Below are positions 8,901 to 12,855 of a stretch of 12,855 bases of DNA, piece after piece; the first letter of the stretch is position 1, and each line of letters opens with the position of its first letter. The notes beneath the pieces are model-generated. The model saw nothing but the letters and a program-made list of their open reading frames with translations, had not been told where the DNA came from and made no database searches. The stretch spans positions 1 through 12,855 of the forward strand of contig CACWKJ010000054.1 of NCBI GenBank assembly GCA_902761395.1. Reading direction: 5' to 3'. The translations under genes were made by a program, and so were the position numbers. This DNA is from an uncultured Elusimicrobium sp. GTDB lineage: Bacteria; Elusimicrobiota; Endomicrobiia; Endomicrobiales; Endomicrobiaceae.

Positions 8901-10833
8901 AACTGGCTATCAAATCATATCCGTTACCGAATATTGTAAACTCTGTTCCGCCCAAATCGCCCAAATCTTCAGTTACCGTTTCACCGACAACTCCAAAAGA
9001 ATATGACCTTATTTCGTTTTCCGTATCGTTTATAAATTCCTTGAACGTCTTATAACCTGACACTGCATAATTCAATGTTCCTACAACAACACCGGTTGTA
9101 AAAGTGTATATGTTACCTCCGCAATTTGCAGTTGTTAATACATTTAGAATTGGAGAATTTTCATTTTTAAATAATGTTATTGTTCCTTCTTCTACATCTT
9201 TGTTGCATCCCAAAAGATTTATCCCCATTAAATTAAGTTTACCTTCGGTTATGGTATTAGTTATCGTAAAATTATCACTCGTATTATTACTTAAATCAGC
9301 ATCAAATTTTAAATTTGCATTTTCAGTTAATGTAAATGTTGTTAGAATTATATTATCTATTGCATTGTTCATTATGTTTAATGTTCCGCTCGATATGTTT
9401 AACGTTCCCTCAAAAAACTTGTATGTATTAATATTGGAATTATTTTGTTTCTTTGATCGAAGCTCTACTTCACCGCCGTATACATTAGTAGTTCCCGTAA
9501 ATCCGCTCATATATTCGTTTAATATTATTCTGCCGTTTGCCGTCAATGTATCTGTTGAACTATTTATGTTGATTGTTCCGTTATTTCCTGTTATTCTATC
9601 GTTAAAAATTATGTCAGCTGCATCACTTGCCCATAAATTCATTGTTTTGTCGTTTCTTACCGCATTAGATGAATAACCGTTTTTGTTTCCGGTAAATTCA
9701 ATATTATTTGTATTTGCAATTAAATTTAATATTCCCGAATTGTATATAGCACCTCCACCGCTTGCATATTGTGTTGAAACATTCGAAATGAACCTTGCTC
9801 CGTCTTCCATAGTCAATGTGCCCATATTATATGCTATGGCACCGGTATTTGATGCAGTATTATATTTAAATAATGCATTCCCTTTTATCGTTATTGAGCC
9901 ACTAATATTATTATTTAGAATTCCGGTCGTTGTTTCGTTAGATTCAAATAAGGCATTCGCACCGATTGTTATATTTCCGCCACTGTTATATAATACTCCG
10001 CCTGAACCGGCTTTATTGGATGTAAACTTTACATTATTCCCGATATTCCAATTTGTTTCACTACCAATAAAAAGTGCTCCTCCTCTGAAACTAGCATAGT
10101 TAGAATCAAATATTACATCATCTCCCATTATTACACTGACCGAATTATAAGAAGCTGCGTATATTGCCCCGCCGTGCCCTGTTCTTGAATCTGAACCGCT
10201 GGCAGAATTAGAACTAAATATTACACCGGCACCTATTTCTATTTTACTATTGGAAGTGCCATATATAGCTCCTCCGTACGATGCATGATTATTACTAAAG
10301 ATTGTGTTTGTTATGGTTGAATTTCTAACATTATAAATAGCACCTCCGCGAATCGCCGAATTACTACTGAAAATCACATTGTCTATTGTCATTGCTCCAA
10401 CATTATAAACAGCTCCGCCCTGTCCATCATCTCCGTCTGCTTTATTTCCTGAAAAGAATACATTTGAACTTATATTTAGTGTACCTGTATTGTAAATTGC
10501 CCCGCCAAATTTACTTGTATTACTTGTAAAAGTTACATCAGTTAATGTTAAATTCCCATTTCTATTACTAAAATAAATAGCACCGCCTATAGTGGCAGAA
10601 TTGTTATAAAAATCTACATTATCTAATGTTAAGTTTCCATTATTACCTACATAGAATACCCCGCCATAACCATTTCCACCCTGAAAATAGTCAGAATAAG
10701 TTTCATTTGCAATGGAACTGCTTGTTGTTATTTCATAATGGTTTGTTGCAAAAGAAAATGTCGTGTTTAACAATATTACTGCAAATACCGATAACGATAA
10801 CAAGATAAATTTTAAATTTTTACAATTAACCAT
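5920..10833 (-). CDS. Giant autotransporter with Pmp-type GGAIY/FxxN repeats
   Basis: Predicted type Va autotransporter: a secreted beta-helix passenger threaded through its own outer-membrane barrel, with adhesion as the most likely role (inferred from chlamydial Pmp proteins). The signal peptide is residues 1-29 (LLSLSVFAVILLNTTFSFA). Residues 57-365 hold about ten polymorphic-outer-membrane repeats, each with FxxN followed by GGA[ILV]Y, for example GGAIY at 83, 110, 163, 187 and 221 and GGAVY at 139. Two homologous modules of about 310 residues lie at 360-669 and 728-1039, with three more GGA repeats at about 674-732 between them and at the start of the second. Residues 1040-1330 are further Asn/Gly-rich beta repeat sequence. 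Helical linker is about 1330-1385, and the barrel (autotransporter beta-domain) is 1388-1637, ending LGAKYRF with the C-terminal Phe used by the BAM machinery. The mature protein has only four Cys: 543, 571, 1613 and 1625. AAGAGG lies 6 nt before the ATG at 10833. Substrate or receptor is unknown. Confidence 0.93.
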   Translation of the reverse strand: MVNCKNLKFILLSLSVFAVILLNTTFSFATNHYEITTSSSIANETYSDYFQGGNGYGGVFYVGNNGNLTLDNVDFYNNSATIGGAIYFSNRNGNLTLTDVTFTSNTSKFGGAIYNTGTLNISSNVFFSGNKADGDDGQGGAVYNVGAMTIDNVIFSSNSAIRGGAIYNVRNSTITNTIFSNNHASYGGAIYGTSNSKIEIGAGVIFSSNSASGSDSRTGHGGAIYAASYNSVSVIMGDDVIFDSNYASFRGGALFIGSETNWNIGNNVKFTSNKAGSGGVLYNSGGNITIGANALFESNETTTGILNNNISGSITIKGNALFKYNTASNTGAIAYNMGTLTMEDGARFISNVSTQYASGGGAIYNSGILNLIANTNNIEFTGNKNGYSSNAVRNDKTMNLWASDAADIIFNDRITGNNGTININSSTDTLTANGRIILNEYMSGFTGTTNVYGGEVELRSKKQNNSNINTYKFFEGTLNISSGTLNIMNNAIDNIILTTFTLTENANLKFDADLSNNTSDNFTITNTITEGKLNLMGINLLGCNKDVEEGTITLFKNENSPILNVLTTANCGGNIYTFTTGVVVGTLNYAVSGYKTFKEFINDTENEIRSYSFGVVGETVTEDLGDLGGTEFTIFGNGYDLIASSVTGINMSSGQTLNIDNIRDISGFENEGNGGFLYSDKGNINVRNRTSFSSNNADNGGAIYNSLGILTINDNTNFVDNIATSKGGAIYNNKGTIDLIANAGNIVFEENTANGISNAIHDNNGIMNLWTSENASIIFNDRLTSADSSSIMNINTTTTTVITKGQVILNEDMSGYTGTVNLYGGELLLQSQVEEDSDINTNKLFSGIININNGTLNIMNNAIDNVVVSTLNATENANLKFDVDLRNNTSDNFTVTNVTGTINLTAINLLGVDEDSGKITLFNNEISPELNILTTGAYKGYEYTFTNSDVSGVLNYEKTGLVAKTFKEYVNAEEPETRSYSLSEDEILTTHLFNLGGEQLTIFGNGYDIISDYYNGIYVAEGKTLNVEDVNNYSGFSSNFGAIRNEGILNISGTNFSNNDVQDIVNHGNLTLSGTASSFETGIRNYGNGGTTLIDGVGIDLGDTAFIYQESIIINDNGSLTANANNLEGEILNEGVLIFNNGTNKNEINGTGQLYMNGNLVNNGLIQQNVVEINGSLENKSAITATDMYINGTFKIGKTGSFYSATSSIINDGSFIDLKNSKIQNHNFGKLTVSSGKINLFVEADLAKEKMDMISATADSEIDGTINIRTITILKDNKDIAEILLTDSDVLKDKITIPGTASSKLYKYEVSYNDGYLTFINANNPLINPTVIEHAVASFVGGTAAQSVILEQAFMSLDMELFNVNRNKSNSNLQASAGEQVFLAKKSIESGFWLRPFVLQDTVKMGVYDVDNNLYGTLAGIDLSITNNIMTSLYLGYVGSTQKYDEVKMSQTGYVVGATGMLVKENYYAGLTANMIFNNASADTDDGTDEFNMNMFSVGAKAGYLFDIGNNWILEPNLILMYGTASAQEYETAMGTKIDSQSVSNIVIEPQVKAKWQLKSGWQPYGLLGYVANMNDKAKVIANSLDFELDKVDGYVEYGAGVNKEFESTPWSCYGQIAGRSGGRCGVSLNLGAKYRF
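7717..9756 (-). repeat. Internal duplication of a ~310-residue passenger module
   Basis: The module at 8827-9756 (residues 360-669) and the module at 7717-8652 (residues 728-1039) align along their whole length at an offset of about 368 residues. Shared blocks, in order, are GAIYN, NLW, IIFNDR, MSG-TGT-N-YGGE, GTLNIMNNAIDN, TENANLKFD, TFKE, LGG and TIFGNGYD. Several stretches remain identical or nearly so in DNA, such as the block coding LNIMNNAIDN (near 8235-8273 and 9351-9391). The two modules are separated by about 58 residues containing Pmp-type repeats. This suggests growth of the passenger by segmental duplication. Confidence 0.9.
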
Positions 10834-10883
10834 AATGTGCCTCTTATTTTTTTCAACCTTATATTCTTAAAGTGTATCTTTGT

Positions 10884-10911
10884 ATTATAGCACATAGGAA
10901 TAGAAAGACAA
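10884..10911 (-). promoter_or_regulatory. Promoter of the autotransporter gene (extended -10)
   Basis: On the minus strand an extended -10 TGCTATAAT (box at 10884-10889) is preceded at a 16-bp spacing by TTGTCT (10906-10911; 4 of 6 bases of the -35 consensus). Transcription would start near 10877, giving a leader of about 44 nt that carries the AAGAGG ribosome binding site. A 7-bp inverted repeat (AGAAATT, 10914-10920, and AATTTCT, 10924-10930) lies just upstream of the -35 and could be a protein-binding site. Confidence 0.65.
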
Positions 10912-10957
10912 TTAGAAATTAGCAATTTCTGGGGATCTGCGACACAAATTTTTATAG

Positions 10958-11065
10958 ATTCCGGATCGGAGTCCGGAATGACAACAAACAACGAGATCTC
11001 GCATCAAGTGCGGGATGACAAAACGGATGGATTGCCACGGTGACAAGTCACCTCGCAATGACAAA
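10958..11065. repeat. Cluster of three palindromic repeat units ending in ATGACAA
   Basis: Unit A has arms ATTCCGGA (10958-10965) and TCCGGAAT (10972-10979) around a 6-nt loop. Unit B has arms ATCTCGCA (10996-11003) and TGCGGGAT (11009-11016) with one G-T pair and a 5-nt loop. Unit C has ATTGC (11031-11035), GGTGAC/GTCACC (11039-11044, 11047-11052) and GCAAT (11055-11059), with a small internal bulge. All three are followed by (A)TGACAA, so on the minus strand each begins TTGTCAT. They look like short dispersed REP-like palindromic elements of the GTCAT-type seen in many bacterial genomes. That relation is from memory, not a search. Confidence 0.7.
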
Positions 11066-11140
11066 ATATTTTTATACATTATTCTTGGCAATCAAAGGAT
11101 TTAATATTTTAAATAAGAATGAAACATTTGCCGACTGAAG

Positions 11141-11170
11141 ATTATACCTTTTAAAAATTTACTTTGTAAA
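11141..11170 (-). promoter_or_regulatory. Candidate promoter inside a palindrome, upstream of the repeat cluster
   Basis: On the minus strand TTTACA (11165-11170; 5 of 6 -35 bases) is separated by 18 bp from TATAAT (11141-11146; 6 of 6). Transcription would start near 11134 and run through the three palindromic units towards the autotransporter gene, about 300 bp away. It could give a long structured leader or a separate short RNA. A+T-rich spacers produce chance matches, so confidence is limited. Confidence 0.35.
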
Positions 11171-11177
11171 TTTTTAA
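11151..11177. repeat. Perfect 12-bp inverted repeat with 3-nt loop
   Basis: TTAAAAATTTAC (11151-11162), loop TTT, and GTAAATTTTTAA (11166-11177). It overlaps the -35 and spacer of the candidate minus-strand promoter, so it could be an operator. It could equally be an A+T-rich terminator-like hairpin. No neighbouring regulator gene is visible to choose between these. Confidence 0.6.
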
Positions 11178-11206
11178 GCAATATGTAGATTTTGTGTTAG
11201 AATGAA

Positions 11207-11257
11207 GAAACACAGAACCGATGTGTACTCTTTGCGGTACTCAAGGTTCTGTGTTTC
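11207..11257. other. Long-stem hairpin (13-bp arms, nested GTAC pairing)
   Basis: Perfect arms GAAACACAGAACC (11207-11219) and GGTTCTGTGTTTC (11245-11257) enclose 25 nt that hold GTACTC twice; the two GTAC blocks can pair as an inner 4-bp stem. On the plus strand an extended -10-like TGTTAGAAT (box 11198-11203) would place a start near 11210, in the left arm. On the minus strand it lies about 50 bp past the porB stop and is followed by a T-rich but broken tract, so it could be a second terminator or a 3'-end stabilising structure of por mRNA. A small RNA is possible but unproven. Confidence 0.5.
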
Positions 11258-11290
11258 AAAATTATAACCAAAATATCAATATTGCGGTTA

Positions 11291-11315
11291 AAAGTAATTG
11301 CTTTGCAATTACTTT
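11291..11315 (-). terminator. Candidate terminator at the porB stop codon
   Basis: A perfect 11-bp inverted repeat AAAGTAATTGC (11291-11301) and GCAATTACTTT (11305-11315) has a 3-nt loop. On the minus strand the porB TAA (11311-11309) is part of the 5' arm, and the 3' arm ends ACTTTT before TAACCGC. The U-tract is short, so termination may be partial. It shares the AATTGC/GCAATT core with the argS hairpin. Confidence 0.5.
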
Positions 11316-12253
11316 ATAACCTCCTCGCCGCAGAGGTTGCATATTTTTTCCCACTTTGCATCAACATCTGCTTGAATATTAGCCAACAATTCAGCATTTT
11401 GAGGTTTCAACAAATGTTTGAATCTTGACTGATATTTGAAGAATTCGCCAACAGGAAGTTTTTTACCGCCTCTTGGTTTCTTTGTCATTTTGTATTTGCC
11501 GTTTACTACTTCATAAACAGGCCAAATGCATGTATCAACTGCAAGTCTTACCATTTCCATTGAATCTTCAGGTTTGCATCCCCAACCGAGTCTGCAAGGT
11601 GTTAATACATTGATAAATGTAGGACCGTCTGTGTTCAAAGCTTTTTGAACTTTTGTAATATAATCGTTGAAATCACCGATTATAGCTTGTGCTGCATAAG
11701 GAACATTGTGAGCTGCAATTATTGCAGTCAAATCTTTTTTAGGTTGTTCTTTACCTTGTTTAACTTTTCCTACAGGTGATGTAGTTGCACTTGCACCTTG
11801 AGGTGTTGCACTGCTTCTTTGAATACCTGTGTTCATGTATGCTTCGTTGTTGTAGCAAACATAAAGCATTCTGTGACCTCTTTCCATAGCTCCCGACAAT
11901 GATTGTAAACCGATATCATAGGTTCCGCCGTCACCGCCGAATGCTATGAATCTGATAGGTTCATCTTTTATTTTGCCTTGTCTTATTAAACTTTTGTATG
12001 CTGCTTCTACTCCGGAACATGTAGCTGCAGAGTTTTCGAATGCACTGTGGAAAAACGGAGTTTTCCAAGATGTGTAAGGAAATACTGAAGTTGAAACTTC
12101 CAAACAACCCGTTGCACTTACTACAACAACAGGCATATTTTCAGCTGCTATAAGAGTTTGTCTTGCAACAACACCTGCACCACAACCGGCACAAAGTCTG
12201 TGACCGCCTGTAACTCTTTCGGCATTTTTACTTAATTCTTTTAAATTTGCCAT
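11309..12253 (-). CDS. porB: Pyruvate:ferredoxin oxidoreductase beta subunit
   Basis: Thiamine-diphosphate-binding subunit of the multi-subunit oxidoreductase that converts pyruvate, CoA and oxidised ferredoxin to acetyl-CoA, CO2 and reduced ferredoxin in the cytoplasm. The ThDP motif is GDG (107-109), 25 residues, then NN (135-136). Cys21, Cys24 (LCAGCGAG), Cys50 (ATGC) and Cys220 (TPCRLGWGC) match the four cysteines that hold the proximal 4Fe-4S cluster in this family. A further CNLC pair lies at 305-308 near the C-terminus. Length (314 aa) fits a separate PorB rather than the single-chain enzyme. The ATG at 12253 has AGGAG about 9 nt upstream, and porA ends 20 bp before it, so they form an operon. 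A related 2-oxoacid oxidoreductase specificity cannot be fully excluded. Confidence 0.95.
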   Translation of the reverse strand: MANLKELSKNAERVTGGHRLCAGCGAGVVARQTLIAAENMPVVVVSATGCLEVSTSVFPYTSWKTPFFHSAFENSAATCSGVEAAYKSLIRQGKIKDEPIRFIAFGGDGGTYDIGLQSLSGAMERGHRMLYVCYNNEAYMNTGIQRSSATPQGASATTSPVGKVKQGKEQPKKDLTAIIAAHNVPYAAQAIIGDFNDYITKVQKALNTDGPTFINVLTPCRLGWGCKPEDSMEMVRLAVDTCIWPVYEVVNGKYKMTKKPRGGKKLPVGEFFKYQSRFKHLLKPQNAELLANIQADVDAKWEKICNLCGEEVIK

Positions 12254-12273
12254 TTTTATATTCTCCTAATTTA

Positions 12274-12855
12274 TTATTTTATTCTTACATTAATATATTC
12301 AACTGTTTTTGATGCTTGAGCTTTACCTTTTGCAACTTCGTCCAAATGTTTGAAAACATCTGCAATGTGGGTCATATCGATTTCTCTTCCGCCCAAACCG
12401 TATACATAGTTTTCTGTTTTAGGACCGGTTACGCCGTTAGCATACATAGCTGCTACAACATCTGAATATACCGGTGCAAATGTGCCTGAGCAAGAATCTG
12501 CTCTATCCAACACTGCCAATGCCTTAACATTAGCTAAATCTTTTGCAATTTCATCTGCAGGGAAAGGTCTGAAAATTCTTATTTTTATAAGACCTGCTTT
12601 TATTCCTTTTTCTCTTAATTCATTGATAACTGCCTTTGTTGTTCCTGCCGCGGAACCGATTGTAACGATAGCAACTTCAGCATCGTCCATTTTATATTTT
12701 TCATAAAATCCGTATTCTCTGCCGAATTTATTTTTGAAATCTTTTGCTACATCAAGAATAATCTTCTTGGCATCTCTTTGTGCTTGTGCCAATTGATATC
12801 TGTGTTCGAAATAATAATCCTGCATTTCGATTGAACCCAATGTGAAAGGTCTCTT
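12274..12855 (-). CDS. porA: Pyruvate:ferredoxin oxidoreductase alpha subunit, C-terminal half (cut by window edge)
   Basis: Partner of PorB. The frame is open to the last base, so the N-terminal half with the pyrimidine-binding domain lies outside. The visible 193 residues begin KRPFTLGSIEMQDYYFEHRY, a stretch typical of PorA before its C-terminal domain. Next come AEVAIVTIGSAAGTTKAVIN and KIRIFRPFPADEIAKDL of the transketolase C-terminal-like domain, then ALAVLDRADSCSGTFAPVY. Stop is at 12274. A porG-porD-porA-porB order is common for this enzyme in anaerobes, so the delta and gamma genes may lie beyond the window; this is inference. Confidence 0.94.
   Translation of the reverse strand, partial: KRPFTLGSIEMQDYYFEHRYQLAQAQRDAKKIILDVAKDFKNKFGREYGFYEKYKMDDAEVAIVTIGSAAGTTKAVINELREKGIKAGLIKIRIFRPFPADEIAKDLANVKALAVLDRADSCSGTFAPVYSDVVAAMYANGVTGPKTENYVYGLGGREIDMTHIADVFKHLDEVAKGKAQASKTVEYINVRIK

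Larger units (their letters stand above)
10834..11308. other. 475-bp structured intergenic spacer without a convincing gene
   Basis: Between the autotransporter start and the porB stop no open frame of useful size exists. Read from the autotransporter side it holds the gene's leader and promoter, a 7-bp inverted repeat, three ATGACAA-ending palindromic units, a 12-bp palindrome overlapping a candidate minus-strand promoter, a 13-bp-stem hairpin with a 25-nt loop, and the porB terminator-like hairpin. The G+C-richer palindromic units stand out against their A+T-rich surroundings. Confidence 0.8.

Noticed and set aside
6117..10808. Many plus-strand open frames of 60-190 codons across the autotransporter gene
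   Set aside because: They are antisense shadows of a repetitive, A+T-rich gene. They lack ribosome binding sites and family features, and the minus-strand frame explains the sequence fully.
10958..11065. Palindromic cluster as a CRISPR array
   Set aside because: The units differ in their stems, share only a short tail and have irregular spacing, with no constant repeat and no cas genes.
11119..11154. 11-codon open frame (MKHLPTEDYTF) ending in the 12-bp palindrome, possible leader peptide
   Set aside because: No ribosome binding site at a usable distance, no regulatory codon run, no downstream plus-strand gene; most likely chance.

Overview
This is a strongly A+T-rich bacterial window from a diderm (Gram-negative-type) anaerobe. 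The envelope evidence is a YidC with a periplasmic domain, a type V autotransporter with an outer-membrane beta-barrel, and a periplasmic L,D-transpeptidase. The anaerobe evidence is a multi-subunit pyruvate:ferredoxin oxidoreductase. This combination, with chlamydial Pmp-type GGA[ILV]/FxxN repeats in a low-GC genome, fits an Endomicrobium-like member of the Elusimicrobiota. That placement is inference from gene content and style, not proof.

Layout. (1) 1-3414, + strand: the 3' part of yidC, then jag (khpB) and mnmE, tightly overlapped as one operon. This is the classic yidC-jag-mnmE block of membrane insertion, RNA binding and tRNA modification. (2) 3432-5836, - strand: argS, then a secreted L,D-transpeptidase downstream, convergent with mnmE. 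Terminator-like hairpins touch the stop codons of both genes. (3) 5920-10833, - strand: one giant 1637-residue autotransporter with about a dozen Pmp-type repeats, an internal duplication of about 310 residues and a C-terminal barrel ending in Phe. A perfect 32-bp tandem duplication sits on its stop codon and abuts the predicted argS -10 box. (4) 10834-11308: a gene-free spacer with a strong extended -10 promoter for the autotransporter, three different palindromic repeat units each ending in ATGACAA, a 12-bp palindrome overlapping a second candidate promoter, and a 13-bp long-stem hairpin. (5) 11309-12855, - strand: porB and the 3' part of porA, a two-gene fragment of the pyruvate oxidation operon.

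The core genes are ordinary housekeeping genes. The accessory and more unusual content is the autotransporter and the structured spacer upstream of it. I found no convincing complete new system. The points most worth checking are the autotransporter module duplication with its copy-specific cysteine pair, the 32-bp 3'-end duplication, the structured spacer, and the glutamine that replaces the usual basic residue in the YidC groove.
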